Source of the DNA: Metarhizobium sp964253915
GTDB taxonomy: Bacteria; Pseudomonadota; Alphaproteobacteria; Rhizobiales; Rhizobiaceae
NCBI RefSeq assembly: GCF_964253915.1
Contig: NZ_CAXUSG020000011.1
Coordinates: 124,001-188,000, forward strand
Length of the DNA stretch: 64,000 nucleotides
Direction of reading: 5' to 3'
Shown here: piece after piece, positions 54,284-63,727 of the stretch
Numbering within the stretch: position 1 is the stretch's first letter
How the letters are laid out: each line of letters starts with the position of its first letter
Program-made: the position numbers and the translations under genes
The notes under the pieces: model-generated
The model's input: only the letters and a program-made list of their open reading frames with translations
The model's database searches: none
Told to the model about the DNA's origin: nothing

Positions 54284-55047
54284 GTGCGGCCCTTCAATAC
54301 GACCCGGCCGATATCGACCCATCGCGGGCGGAAACGCCGGCCGGCCTGCCGATCCGCCTCGGCCGTGTCGAAAAACGTTTCGGCGCCCTGCAGGTGCTCA
54401 AGGACGTCAACCTGACGATTGCACCTGGAAGCTTTCTCGCCGTCGTCGGCCGTTCGGGTGGCGGGAAATCGACGCTGCTGCGCCTGATCGCCGGTCTCGA
54501 CAGTCCGACATCAGGCCATGTCGAGATCGGCAGCAGTCGCGTCAACGGCCTGCATCCGGCCGTCCGCCTGCTGTTTCAGGAAGCGCGGCTGGTGCCATGG
54601 CAACGCGTGCTGGAAAATGTCGGCATCGCCCGGCAGGCGGACTGGCGCAGCACCGCCGCCGCCACGCTCGCCGATGTCGGCCTGCAGGGGCGCGAAAACG
54701 ACTGGCCGAGCATCCTCTCCGGCGGCCAGAAGCAGCGTGTCGCACTGGCGCGCGCCTTGGTCAGCCGTCCCGAGATCCTGCTGCTCGACGAGCCGTTCGG
54801 GGCGCTCGACGCCCTGACACGCCTGGAGATGCATCGCCTGCTGGAAGAACTCTGGTCGGCGCGGCGCTTCACCACGGTGTTGATTACCCATGACGTTGCC
54901 GAAGCGGTCGCCCTTGCCGATCGCGTGATCGTGGTCCGCGAGGGGTCGATTGCGCTCGACATCGATATCGATCTCGAACGTCCGCGCCGGGAACTGACCG
55001 ATCCGCGTGCGGCCGCTCTGCAGCATCGCATCCTCGATGCCGTTTGA
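54280..55047 (+). CDS. ssuB: Aliphatic sulfonate ABC transporter ATP-binding protein
   Basis: This 255-residue ATPase has Walker A VGRSGGGKSTLL, Q-loop LLFQEARLVPW, signature LSGGQKQRVALARAL and Walker B ILLLDEPFGALD, followed by the H-loop in LLITHD-like VLITHDVAEA. It energises the ssuC permease. The start at 54280 overlaps the ssuC stop. The family also includes taurine and nitrate ATPases, but the neighbouring SsuA-like binding protein favours aliphatic sulfonates. No desulfonating monooxygenase (ssuD) or flavin reductase gene is nearby. Confidence 0.9.
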   Translation: MSAALQYDPADIDPSRAETPAGLPIRLGRVEKRFGALQVLKDVNLTIAPGSFLAVVGRSGGGKSTLLRLIAGLDSPTSGHVEIGSSRVNGLHPAVRLLFQEARLVPWQRVLENVGIARQADWRSTAAATLADVGLQGRENDWPSILSGGQKQRVALARALVSRPEILLLDEPFGALDALTRLEMHRLLEELWSARRFTTVLITHDVAEAVALADRVIVVREGSIALDIDIDLERPRRELTDPRAAALQHRILDAV

Positions 55048-55065
55048 CGGCCTGCCCGGGCCGGC

Positions 55066-57348
55066 TCAGGCGGCAGCGCTGACCTTGACCGGTATGCCCT
55101 TGTAGGCGGGCGTGCCGGACTTGCGGTCGTAATCGGCCAGAGCGATCAGCCTGTTCATTTCCGGATAATACCCGGCGATGCATCCCTGCGGGATGTCGTA
55201 GGCGACGGCGGTAAAGCCTTTCACCGTGTTGGCGGATTGCGACATGGCCTGTACGTCGATCCGGTCGCCATCGGCGAGGCCACGTGATGCGAGGTCGGCC
55301 GTGTTCATGAAGATGACGTCGCGCCGGCCGAAGACGCCGCGGTAGCGGTCGTCCAGCCCGTAGATCGTCGTGTTGTACTGGTCGTGGCTGCGCAACGTCG
55401 TCAGCACCAGTGCCTCGGCGTCCGAAAGCCGGTCGTCTTCATCGAGGCCGGGGGCGACAAGAAACTGCGCCTTGCCTGAGGGCGTGTTCCACTTGCGATC
55501 CGAGGCGGCGACGGTGAGGCGGAAACCGCCCGGTTTGCGGACCCGCGTATTGAAGTCGCGGAAATCCGGGAAAACCACCTCGATCTTGTCACGGATACGG
55601 TTGTAGTCGGCCACCATGCCATCCCAGTCGATGTCATAGCGGCTGCCGAGCGTTGCCTTGGCGATGCCGGCGACGATGGCGGGTTCGGAGCGGAGCTCGT
55701 CGCTTGGCGGCTTGAGGAAACCGCGCGAGGCATGCACCATCGACATGGAATCTTCCACTGTCACGGATTGCACGCCCGACTGCTGGATATCCTGGTCCGT
55801 GCGCCCCAGCACCGGCAGGATGATCGAGGTGCGGGCTAAAAGCAGGTGCGAACGGTTGGGTTTGGTGGCGATGTGGACGGCGAGGTCGAGCTTGCGCATT
55901 GCCTCGAAGGTCGCATCCGAATCCGACATGGCGACGGCGAGATTGCCGCCGAGCGAGATCAGCGCCTTCGACTTGCCCTCCAGGATCGCTTCGATCGATT
56001 CGATGGCGTTGTGACCCTTTTCCGCCGGCGGGCGGAAGCCGAATGCCCGTTCCATGCCGTCGAGCAGGGCGTCGTCGGGGATCTCGGTGATGCCGACGGT
56101 GCGGTCGCCCTGGACGTTGGAATGGCCTCTCAGCGGACATATGCCGGCGCCCTTCCGGCCGATGTTGCCGCGCAGCATCAGGAAATTGGCCAACTGCTGC
56201 ACATTCGCCGTTCCGTGGCTATGCTGGGTGATGCCCATGCCGTAGCAGAGAATGACACTCTTCGCCTTGAGGTAGACATCGACAGCGCTGTCGAGGGCTT
56301 CCAGCGTCAGGCCGCAGCGGGTGAGGATGTCCTCCCAGGCCGTCGTCATGATGTCGGCCCTGAGCTCGTCGATCCCCTGCGTGTGGATGGCGATGAAATC
56401 CCGGTCGAGGAAACCATTGCCGCCTGCGGCGATATCGGCATCGTTGCGTTCGAAGATCCGCTTCATCAGGCCCTTGAGCGCGGCAAGATCGCCGCCGGCG
56501 CGGACCTGGTGGTAGGCCGACGCGATGCGCGTCGAGGACATGGTCGCCATCTCCACCGGATTTTGCGGCGAGGCGAATTTTTCGAGCGCCCGTTCCTTCA
56601 GCGGGTTGAAGACGATGATGGGCACGCCGCGGCGCGACGCTTCATGCAGGGTCGCCATCATCCGCGGATGGTTGGTTCCCGGGTTGTGGCCGAAGCTGAA
56701 GATCGCATCGGTGTGGTCGAAATCCTCCAGCAGTACCGTGCCCTTGCCGACCCCGATCGAGACCGGAAGCCCGACGCTGGTGGCCTCGTGGCACATGTTG
56801 GAGCAATCGGGAAAATTGTTGGTGCCGTAGGCCCGCACGAACAGCTGGAACAGGAACGCCGCCTCGTTGGAGGCGCGGCCGGAGGTGTAGAATTCCGCCA
56901 TGTTGGGATCGGGCAGCTTGTTCAGCTCTTCCGCAATCGTCGAAAATGCCGCCTCCCAGCCGATGGGGACGTAACGGTCGCTCTGCCGGTCATAGATCAG
57001 CGGATGCGTCAGCCTGCCCTCGCCTTCCAGCAGGTGGTCGCTCCACTGCCAGAGTTCCTCGATAGTGTGGGCGGCGAAAAAATCCGGGCCGGCACGTTTG
57101 GCCGTCGATTCCCAGGTGATCGCCTTGGCGCCGTTTTCGCAGAATTCGAAGGAGCTGGTATGCTTGGGATCGGGCCAGGCGCAGCCGGGGCAATCGAAAC
57201 CCTCGGGCTGGTTGGCTTTCAGCAGCGTCGCCGCCCCCTGCGCCACGATCTGCTGCCGGGCCAACGTTTCGGCCACGGCCTTGAGCGCTCCCCAGCCGCC
57301 GGCGGGGGCAGTGTAGGTTTCGATGCCTTCGGGGCGTTTGTCTTTCAT
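55066..57348 (-). CDS. FdhF/YdeP-family molybdopterin oxidoreductase
   Basis: This 760-residue protein belongs to the molybdopterin oxidoreductase family in its YdeP branch. It starts MKDKRPEGIETY. A CPGC pair (residues about 50-53, in FDCPGCAWPDP) replaces the four-cysteine [4Fe-4S] site found in true formate dehydrogenases. Further landmarks are TSGRASNEAAFLFQL, a possible Mo-ligand cysteine in CSNMCHEATSVGL, and a C-terminal beta domain with VLTTLRSHDQYNTTIYGLDD. Reaction and partner are unknown; YdeP-like proteins have been linked to acid resistance. It stands alone, with a TA-rich repeat in its 5' region. Confidence 0.88.
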   Translation of the reverse strand: MKDKRPEGIETYTAPAGGWGALKAVAETLARQQIVAQGAATLLKANQPEGFDCPGCAWPDPKHTSSFEFCENGAKAITWESTAKRAGPDFFAAHTIEELWQWSDHLLEGEGRLTHPLIYDRQSDRYVPIGWEAAFSTIAEELNKLPDPNMAEFYTSGRASNEAAFLFQLFVRAYGTNNFPDCSNMCHEATSVGLPVSIGVGKGTVLLEDFDHTDAIFSFGHNPGTNHPRMMATLHEASRRGVPIIVFNPLKERALEKFASPQNPVEMATMSSTRIASAYHQVRAGGDLAALKGLMKRIFERNDADIAAGGNGFLDRDFIAIHTQGIDELRADIMTTAWEDILTRCGLTLEALDSAVDVYLKAKSVILCYGMGITQHSHGTANVQQLANFLMLRGNIGRKGAGICPLRGHSNVQGDRTVGITEIPDDALLDGMERAFGFRPPAEKGHNAIESIEAILEGKSKALISLGGNLAVAMSDSDATFEAMRKLDLAVHIATKPNRSHLLLARTSIILPVLGRTDQDIQQSGVQSVTVEDSMSMVHASRGFLKPPSDELRSEPAIVAGIAKATLGSRYDIDWDGMVADYNRIRDKIEVVFPDFRDFNTRVRKPGGFRLTVAASDRKWNTPSGKAQFLVAPGLDEDDRLSDAEALVLTTLRSHDQYNTTIYGLDDRYRGVFGRRDVIFMNTADLASRGLADGDRIDVQAMSQSANTVKGFTAVAYDIPQGCIAGYYPEMNRLIALADYDRKSGTPAYKGIPVKVSAAA

Positions 57349-57785
57349 CTCGAACTCCAATGCATTCCGGGTCGGCCGGCAGGTGCCTTTCCATGAAGAT
57401 AGTGCCCCGGGCGAAGGGAAAAAGAGAAGGCTGCGCCACCAGAGAGATGGTTTCCGACAGGGCGGAAACAAGCACCGATTCTGGTACCGACGCCATCAGG
57501 ATTTCACCGTGATATATATATACTAGACCTTTTCATCGGTGTCCGGGCCTATACATGAGGATAGGTCCGAATGGACGAGGGTTGAATTTTACCGTCCCCT
57601 GCGCTGGGCTAAGGTCTGCATACGAGCTGAGAGGACAATTGAATGCAAGGAGTTGCCGCCGCAGTCAGCCGAACGTTCATGCCGCTTCTCTTTCCGGCAA
57701 TCTGAATGTTTCATGCCGCAAGCTTGCCCCCAACCGGAGCCGTCCGGCCCCGCTTTTCCTACCCTGACCTGAAAGGATAATCGCC
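57349..57785. other. Divergent gap between molybdopterin oxidoreductase and dps
   Basis: This 437-base gap must hold promoters for both genes. A TA-rich run (GATATATATATACTAGACC, about 57511-57529) and the short inverted repeat CCTAT-ACATGAGG-ATAGG (about 57550-57567) are the only structures seen. A 70-codon frame at 57555 has no family resemblance and was not called. AAAGGA precedes the dps ATG. Confidence 0.4.
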
Positions 57786-58304
57786 ATGGATCGCCAATCT
57801 GCCGAAAAGCGCCGCAAGGCCGCACTTGCCACGCCGTCGGATCTCGCCTCGAATGCCACGACCGACATATCGGCGGCACTTTCGGCGTTGCTGGCCGATA
57901 CGTTCGCGCTCTATCTCAAGACCAAGAATTTTCACTGGCATATGAGCGGACCGCATTTTCGCGATTATCACCTGATGCTCGACGAACAGGGCGAACAGAT
58001 CTTTGCCATGACCGACGCCATCGCCGAACGGGCGCGCAAGGTCGGCGGCACCACCATCCGCTCCATCGGCCACATTTCCCGCCAGCAGCGCCTGCTCGAC
58101 AACGACGCCGACTTCGTGACGCCGCGCGATATGATCGCCGAACTGGCGGAAGACAACCGCACCTTCCTGTCCTTCCTCCGGCAGGTCCACGAGGTGTGCG
58201 GCGAACACAATGACGTTGCTACCACCAGCCTGCTGGAAGTCTGGATCGACGAGACGGAGCGGCGTGCCTGGTTTCTGTTCGAGACGACCCGCAACGCCGA
58301 GTAA
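57786..58304 (+). CDS. dps: Dps-family ferritin-like protein
   Basis: This 172-residue protein forms a 12-subunit shell that oxidises and stores iron and protects DNA against peroxide. The inter-subunit ferroxidase residues are visible in NFHWHMSGPHFRDYHLMLDE (H50, H62, D66, E70), and the N-terminus is basic (AEKRRKAAL) as in DNA-binding Dps proteins. Length is typical. It stands between an oxidoreductase and an MFS gene and is probably induced in stationary phase or by peroxide, but no OxyR-like site was recognised. The gap to the next gene is 27 bases, so co-transcription is possible. Confidence 0.92.
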   Translation: MDRQSAEKRRKAALATPSDLASNATTDISAALSALLADTFALYLKTKNFHWHMSGPHFRDYHLMLDEQGEQIFAMTDAIAERARKVGGTTIRSIGHISRQQRLLDNDADFVTPRDMIAELAEDNRTFLSFLRQVHEVCGEHNDVATTSLLEVWIDETERRAWFLFETTRNAE

Positions 58305-58331
58305 AGCGGCTCCGCTTCGAAAGAAACCATC

Positions 58332-59537
58332 ATGACCACCATCCGAATGAATGCCGATGCGGCGGGCGCCGCCATCGGCAAGGGCGGGCTATTGTCCATG
58401 GCCGTGGCGGCAGGGCTTGCCGTCGCCAATATCTATTACAACCAGCCGATGCTCGGGCTTATCGAGGCCGAGTTCGGCCAGGCGGCCGCCGCCGGCATCG
58501 TGCCGACCGCTACCCAACTGGGATATGCGCTCGGGCTCTTCCTGCTGCTGCCGCTGGGAGATCTCGTCGACCGGCGTCGGCTGATCATTGTCCAGTTCGT
58601 GATCCTCGCCGCCTCCCTGGTGCTGGCAGCGACGGCGCCTTCGGCGCTGCTGCTGGTCGGTGCCTCGCTCGTCGTCGGCGCCAGCGCCACCGTGGCGCAG
58701 CAGATCGTGCCGTTCGCCGCCGCACTTGCGGCGCCGGAAAAGCGCGGCGCGACCATCGGTCTGGTCATGGCCGGTGTGCTCTCCGGCATCCTGCTCAGCC
58801 GGACGCTGTCCGGTTTCGTCGGCGAATATGCCGGCTGGCGTGAGATGTTCTGGATCGGCGTGCCGCTTGCCCTTTCCGGTGCCGGCCTGATGTTTGCGAC
58901 CCTGCCGCGCCACCGGGCAATGTCGCCGCTTTCTTATCCGCAGGCGATGCGCTCACTTGTCGCGTTGTGGAAACGCCATCCGGCATTGCGGGTTGCCACC
59001 TTCGTGCAGGCCATGTTGTTTGCCTCGTTTACGGCATTCTGGACGGTGCTGGCGCTGTATCTGCAAGGCCCGTCCTTTGGCCTCGGCGCGGACATTGCCG
59101 GCCTCTTCGGCCTGGTTGGCGCCATCGGCATCGTCGCGGCGCCGCTTGCCGGCAGGATTGCCGATCGGCGCGGCCCCCATTTCGTCGTCTGGGCCGGCGC
59201 GATCCTGACCGTGCTGGCCTGGTTCGTCTTCGGGCTGTGGGCGTCCATCGCGGCGCTGGTGATCGGCGTCATCGTCCTGGATTTCGGCATACAGAGCGCG
59301 CTGGTCTCCAACCAGCACCTGATCTTTGCGCTGGATGCCAATGCCCGCAGCCGGCTCAACACCATCTTCATGACGGGGATGTTCCTCGGCGGTTCGCTCG
59401 GTTCGGCCGGTTCCGCTTTCGCCTGGGCGCATGGCGGCTGGCCAGCGGTCAGCGCTCTCGGGGTGGCCTTCGCGATCATCGCGATCCTGGCACGCGTCGC
59501 CGGTCAGCGTGTTCGTACGCCGATCTCGATGCCCTGA
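58332..59537 (+). CDS. MFS transporter (drug/arabinose-efflux-like)
   Basis: This 401-residue protein has 12 hydrophobic helices and MFS motif A-like segment GDLVDRRRLIIV between helices 2 and 3, with GRIADRRGPHFVVW in the second half. It is of the DHA1/arabinose-efflux type (YNQPMLGLIEAEFG near the start), which pumps drugs, sugars or metabolites out by proton antiport. It has no matching regulator nearby. It may be read through from the dps gene. The substrate is unknown. Confidence 0.88.
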   Translation: MTTIRMNADAAGAAIGKGGLLSMAVAAGLAVANIYYNQPMLGLIEAEFGQAAAAGIVPTATQLGYALGLFLLLPLGDLVDRRRLIIVQFVILAASLVLAATAPSALLLVGASLVVGASATVAQQIVPFAAALAAPEKRGATIGLVMAGVLSGILLSRTLSGFVGEYAGWREMFWIGVPLALSGAGLMFATLPRHRAMSPLSYPQAMRSLVALWKRHPALRVATFVQAMLFASFTAFWTVLALYLQGPSFGLGADIAGLFGLVGAIGIVAAPLAGRIADRRGPHFVVWAGAILTVLAWFVFGLWASIAALVIGVIVLDFGIQSALVSNQHLIFALDANARSRLNTIFMTGMFLGGSLGSAGSAFAWAHGGWPAVSALGVAFAIIAILARVAGQRVRTPISMP

Positions 59538-59730
59538 AAGATCCAAGCTGCATTGTATCGAAACGTATCCCGCCGGCCGGATGCGCTACGCACACCGCAC
59601 CGTCACCGGCGGCATAGACCACAACCTGCCGCAGGAAGCGCCGTAGGCGTTTGCCCAGGCGGTTCTGGATGTGGCGATGTTTTGACGTCGCCACACCGCA
59701 TGTAATCAGGCGGCCAGATCTTTTCGGCCG

Positions 59731-60435
59731 TCAGACCGACCGGGTGAGGCCGCCATCGACCTTGAGATTCTGCCCGGTGATGTAACCGGCGCCTTCCGAC
59801 GCCAGGAAGGCGACGGTTGCAGCGATTTCGGCGCTGGTGCCGTAACGCTTCATCGGCACGCTGTCGCGGCGCTCGTCGGTGGAGGGCAGGCTGTCGATCC
59901 AGCCGGGCAGCACGTTGTTCATCCGCACGTTGTCGCCGGCATAGGTATCGGCGAAAATCTTGGTGTAGGCGGCAAGGCCGGCGCGGAAAACCGCCGAGGT
60001 CGGGAACATCGACGACGGCTCGAATGCCCAGGCTGTAGAAATGTTGACGATCGAGCCGGATTTCTGCGCCTGCATGATCGGCGTGACGAGGCGCACGGCG
60101 CGGATGACGTTCATCAGGTAGACGTCGAGGCCGGTGTGCCACTGCTCGTCGGTGATCTCGATGATCTGGGCGCGCGGGCCGTGGCCGGCACTGTTGACCA
60201 GCACGTCGATGCGGCCCCAGCGTTCCATCGTCGCGTCGACCAGCCGCTTGAGATCGTCGTTCGACTGGTTGGAACCGGTGATGCCGATGCCGCCCAGTTC
60301 TTGCGCCAGGGCCTCACCCTTGCCGGAGGAGGAGAGGATCGCGACCTTGAAACCGTCGGCGGCAAGGCGTCTCGCCGTTTCCGCGCCCATGCCGCTGCCG
60401 CCTGCCGTGACAATCGCTACCTTTTCTACTGACAT
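59731..60435 (-). CDS. SDR-family oxidoreductase
   Basis: This 234-residue short-chain dehydrogenase has TAGGSGMG at the N-terminus (a slight change from the usual TGGxxGxG), an NSAGHGP motif, the catalytic serine segment SIVNISTAWAF and an atypical active-site tail: the usual YxxxK is represented by FRAGLAAYTK. It ends VDGGLTRSV. The start MSVEKVAIV at 60435 was chosen over the longer reading by its ribosome-binding region. It is divergent from a LysR regulator gene, which may control it. The substrate is not identifiable. The replaced catalytic tyrosine may point to altered activity. Confidence 0.85.
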   Translation of the reverse strand: MSVEKVAIVTAGGSGMGAETARRLAADGFKVAILSSSGKGEALAQELGGIGITGSNQSNDDLKRLVDATMERWGRIDVLVNSAGHGPRAQIIEITDEQWHTGLDVYLMNVIRAVRLVTPIMQAQKSGSIVNISTAWAFEPSSMFPTSAVFRAGLAAYTKIFADTYAGDNVRMNNVLPGWIDSLPSTDERRDSVPMKRYGTSAEIAATVAFLASEGAGYITGQNLKVDGGLTRSV

Positions 60436-60563
60436 CTGTTTCGCCTTTCCCTGGGCGGTCGGCACTGCCGAACGCGTTGCCTGTCTGGATGTCCTGTCAT
60501 AGCATTGCCGATGGCTGCGTACGAGCCAGTTGCTGTTTCATTTGACTGTAGAAAAACTATCGC

Positions 60564-61487
60564 ATGAATGATCTCTCATCGAAAAGACTTCCGTCGCTGA
60601 ACGGCCTGCGCGTCTTCGAAGTCGCGGCGCGCCACCTGAATTTTCGCCTGGCGGCCGAAGAATTGGGCGTCACGCAGGGCGCCGTGGCGCAGCAGGTTCG
60701 CGGGCTGGAAGCGGAGTTGGGGATAAAGCTCTTCGAACGCCTACCGCGCACGCTGGCACTGACCGGCGAAGGGCGCGCCTACATTGCCGATATCCGCCGG
60801 GCGCTGGAAATCATCGCCCAGGCAACCGAACACCTGAAACCGCAACCGGTACGGCTGACCATCAGCGTCACGCCGACATTCGCCTCGAAGTGGCTTGTGC
60901 CGCGGCTTGCGGATTTTACCGCCCGTCATCCCGATCTCGACCTGCGCCTGCTGGCGACGGAGCGCATGTCGAGCTTTCAGGCCGATGGTGTCGATCTCGC
61001 CGTGCGTTATGGCCGCCCGCCGTTCGGGCCGGGGCTTGCCGTCGATCTTCTGTTCGAGCAGGAAATCGTCGCCGTCTGCAGTCCGATGCTGCTCAACGGA
61101 CGCCAGCCGCCAACCACGGCGACCGAACTGTCAGGTTTTACGCTGCTGCACGACGCCCACAGTTTTTGGCCGGAATTCATCGACAAATATCTAGGCGGGA
61201 GTACCGATGCCCCGTTCAAGGGCATGAGCTTCAATCAGACGGCACATGCCATCGAGGCGGCGATTGCCGGGCAGGGCATCGTCCTCGCCAACCGCCATTT
61301 TGTCGCGCGGGATATCGAGGATGGGCGGCTGCAACAACTCTACGACCATTGCCTGCGCGGACGGGCGGATTTTTTCCTGGTGCGGCCGCGGTATCGCAAG
61401 TCGAATTCGCTGGAGACGGTGATCGACTGGATGATGGAGGAGGCGGGCAGGGGTTATGCGCCCGGAATGTCGATGCCGATCAGGTAG
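60564..61487 (+). CDS. LysR-family regulator (GcvA type)
   Basis: This 307-residue regulator has the GcvA-style N-terminal helix-turn-helix (LPSLNGLRVFEVAARHLNFR, then EELGVTQGAVAQQVRGLEAE) and a C-terminal substrate-binding domain (TISVTPTFASKWLVPRL). It is divergent from an SDR gene and overlaps the hutD gene at its 3' end by 34 bases (61454-61487). LysR proteins of this type usually control the divergent neighbour, here the SDR. No hut control is implied by the overlap. Confidence 0.92.
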   Translation: MNDLSSKRLPSLNGLRVFEVAARHLNFRLAAEELGVTQGAVAQQVRGLEAELGIKLFERLPRTLALTGEGRAYIADIRRALEIIAQATEHLKPQPVRLTISVTPTFASKWLVPRLADFTARHPDLDLRLLATERMSSFQADGVDLAVRYGRPPFGPGLAVDLLFEQEIVAVCSPMLLNGRQPPTTATELSGFTLLHDAHSFWPEFIDKYLGGSTDAPFKGMSFNQTAHAIEAAIAGQGIVLANRHFVARDIEDGRLQQLYDHCLRGRADFFLVRPRYRKSNSLETVIDWMMEEAGRGYAPGMSMPIR

Positions 61488-62029
61488 GCGACGGCGGGCG
61501 AAGCGCTGGTCAGTGCCAACGTTTCCCCGGGCAGGATATCGACGATCGCATCGTCGGCTGCCAGCGCATGGTCGTTGCCGGAAGCATCGACCGTCACCGG
61601 CCCGGTGAAAACCAGCGCGGTGGTCGAATGCTCGCCGGTCAACTGCAACGCGCCCGACCAGGCAAGACGCTTCATCACATGGCGGGCGCGGCCGCGGAGC
61701 GTCATGATGTTGAGGTCGGTGGTTTCGCCTTCGCCGACCTGTGCCTCGACGGCGGCTTCACCGGCAAAAGCAAAGGGCTCACCCGCCGCAGTGAGGCAGG
61801 TGGCAAGGGCACCGTCCACCGTGAGGTCGACGGCATTACCGCGCAGCGCGACAATGGTGCGGTCTATCCCCGCAAAGCTGGAAAAGGGACCGGATTCGCG
61901 AATGGTCGCAAGGCTGAGCCGCCAGAGAAAGGCGGCTCCCTCTGCGGGCGCCAGCGCCACCTCGCGGGTGACGCCGCCGCCGTTCTTCCACGGCATCGCC
62001 TTGTGATCTGCTGCCCGCAGAATGCGCAT
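61454..62029 (-). CDS. hutD: HutD family protein
   Basis: This 191-residue cupin-fold protein starts MRILRAADHKAMPWKNGGG at 62029 and has the family hallmarks WKNGGGVTREVA, FLWRLSLATIRESGPFS and LNIMTLRGR. HutD is a common member of histidine-utilisation operons and is thought to limit pathway intermediates, probably by binding formimino-glutamate or urocanate; no catalytic role is proven. A longer reading into the hutU gene is not real. It is the last gene of the hutG-hutU-hutD set, 23 bases after hutU, and its 3' end overlaps the convergent LysR gene. Confidence 0.92.
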   Translation of the reverse strand: MRILRAADHKAMPWKNGGGVTREVALAPAEGAAFLWRLSLATIRESGPFSSFAGIDRTIVALRGNAVDLTVDGALATCLTAAGEPFAFAGEAAVEAQVGEGETTDLNIMTLRGRARHVMKRLAWSGALQLTGEHSTTALVFTGPVTVDASGNDHALAADDAIVDILPGETLALTSASPAVAYLIGIDIPGA

Positions 62030-62052
62030 CGTATCCGGTCCCTTTCGCGTGG

Positions 62053-63726
62053 TCAGTTGCCGAGGATGCCCGGCAGGCGCAGGCCCTTTTCCTTGGCGCA
62101 TTCGAGGGCGATCTCGTAGCCCGCATCGGCATGGCGCATAACGCCGGTGGCCGGGTCGTTCCACAGAACCCGTTCGAGGCGCTTGGCTGCATCGTCCGAG
62201 CCGTCGGCGCAGATGACGACGCCCGAATGCTGCGAGAAGCCCATGCCGACGCCGCCGCCGTGATGCAGTGACACCCAGGTGGCGCCCGAGGCGGTGTTGA
62301 GCAGGGCGTTCAGCAGCGGCCAGTCGGAAACGGCATCGGAGCCGTCCTTCATCGCTTCCGTCTCGCGGTTCGGCGAGGCGACCGAGCCGGAGTCGAGGTG
62401 GTCGCGGCCGATGACGACCGGCGCCTTCAGCTCGCCGTTCCTGACCATCTCGTTGAAGGCGAGCGCCAGGCGGTGGCGGTCGCCGAGGCCGACCCAGCAA
62501 ATGCGCGCCGGCAGGCCCTGGAAGGCGATGCGCTCGCGCGCCATGTCCAGCCAGTTGTGCAGGTGCTTGTTGTCGGGCAGCAGTTCCTTGACCTTGGCGT
62601 CGGTCTTGTAGATGTCCTCCGGATCGCCGGACAGGGCCGCCCAGCGGAACGGGCCGATGCCGCGGCAAAACAGCGGGCGGATATAGGCCGGCACGAAGCC
62701 GGGGAAGGCGAAGGCGTTTTCGAGGCCTTCCTCCTTGGCCACCTGCCGGATGTTGTTGCCGTAGTCGAGGGTCGGCACGCCCATGTTCCAGAAATCGACC
62801 ATGGCGGCGACGTGGGTCTTCATCGAGGCGCGGGCGGCGGCTTCCACCGCCTTCGGGTCGCTTTCCTGCTTGGCGCGCCATTCGGCCACCGTCCAGCCGA
62901 CCGGCAGGTAGCCGTGGATCGGGTCGTGGGCCGAGGTCTGGTCGGTGACGATATCCGGCTTGACGCCGCGGCGGACGAGTTCCGGGAAGATTTCGGCGGC
63001 ATTGCCGATCAGGCCGACCGACTTGGCCTCGCCGGCCTTGGTCCATTGGTCGATGAGGGCGAGCGCTTCGTCCAGCGTATGCGCCTTGGCGTCGACATAG
63101 CGGGTGCGCAGGCGGAAATCGACGCGGGTTTCGTCGCATTCGACGGCGAGGCAGCAGGCGCCGGCCATGACGGCCGCTAGCGGCTGGGCGCCGCCCATGC
63201 CGCCGAGGCCGCCGGTGAGGATCCACTTGCCCTTGAGGCTGCCATTATAGTGCTGGCGACCGGCCTCGACGAAGGTTTCGTAGGTGCCCTGAACGATGCC
63301 CTGCGTGCCGATGTAGATCCACGAACCGGCCGTCATCTGGCCGTACATGGCAAGACCCTTGCGGTCGAGTTCGTTGAAATGCTCCCAGGTTGCCCAATGC
63401 GGTACCAGGTTGGAGTTCGCGATCAGCACGCGCGGCGCATCCTTGTGGGTGCGGAACACGCCGACCGGCTTGCCGGACTGCACGACGAGGGTTTCTTCCT
63501 CCGTCAGCGTCTTCAGCGTCGCGACGATGCGGTCGAAATCCTCCCAGGTGCGGGCGGCGCGGCCGATGCCGCCGTAAACCACCAGCTCGTGCGGGCGCTC
63601 GGCGACATCAGGGTCGAGGTTGTTCATCAGCATGCGCAGCGGCGCCTCGGTCATCCAGCTCTTGGCGTTCAGCTCGGTGCCCTGCGGGGCGCGGACTTCG
63701 CGGGTGTTGTGGCGTGGGTTGTTCAT
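62053..63726 (-). CDS. hutU: Urocanate hydratase HutU
   Basis: This 557-residue enzyme converts urocanate to imidazolone propionate with tightly bound NAD+. Signature elements are GSWIYIGTQGIVQGTYETF, the glycine-rich GGLGGMGGAQPLA near residue 175-190, and the active-site cysteine in CRGIGPFRWAAL near residue 408. Length is that of typical urocanases. Its ATG at 63726 lies one base after the stop of hutG, so the two are translationally coupled. It is part of histidine degradation to glutamate. Confidence 0.96.
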   Translation of the reverse strand: MNNPRHNTREVRAPQGTELNAKSWMTEAPLRMLMNNLDPDVAERPHELVVYGGIGRAARTWEDFDRIVATLKTLTEEETLVVQSGKPVGVFRTHKDAPRVLIANSNLVPHWATWEHFNELDRKGLAMYGQMTAGSWIYIGTQGIVQGTYETFVEAGRQHYNGSLKGKWILTGGLGGMGGAQPLAAVMAGACCLAVECDETRVDFRLRTRYVDAKAHTLDEALALIDQWTKAGEAKSVGLIGNAAEIFPELVRRGVKPDIVTDQTSAHDPIHGYLPVGWTVAEWRAKQESDPKAVEAAARASMKTHVAAMVDFWNMGVPTLDYGNNIRQVAKEEGLENAFAFPGFVPAYIRPLFCRGIGPFRWAALSGDPEDIYKTDAKVKELLPDNKHLHNWLDMARERIAFQGLPARICWVGLGDRHRLALAFNEMVRNGELKAPVVIGRDHLDSGSVASPNRETEAMKDGSDAVSDWPLLNALLNTASGATWVSLHHGGGVGMGFSQHSGVVICADGSDDAAKRLERVLWNDPATGVMRHADAGYEIALECAKEKGLRLPGILGN

Positions 63727-63727
63727 G

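Noticed and set aside
57555..57767. 70-codon frame before dps
   Set aside because: No ribosome-binding site or resemblance; the region is more likely promoter and leader.
62030..63226. Extension of hutD upstream to give a 590-residue protein
   Set aside because: The extra part lies in the hutU gene in a different frame and has no family match.
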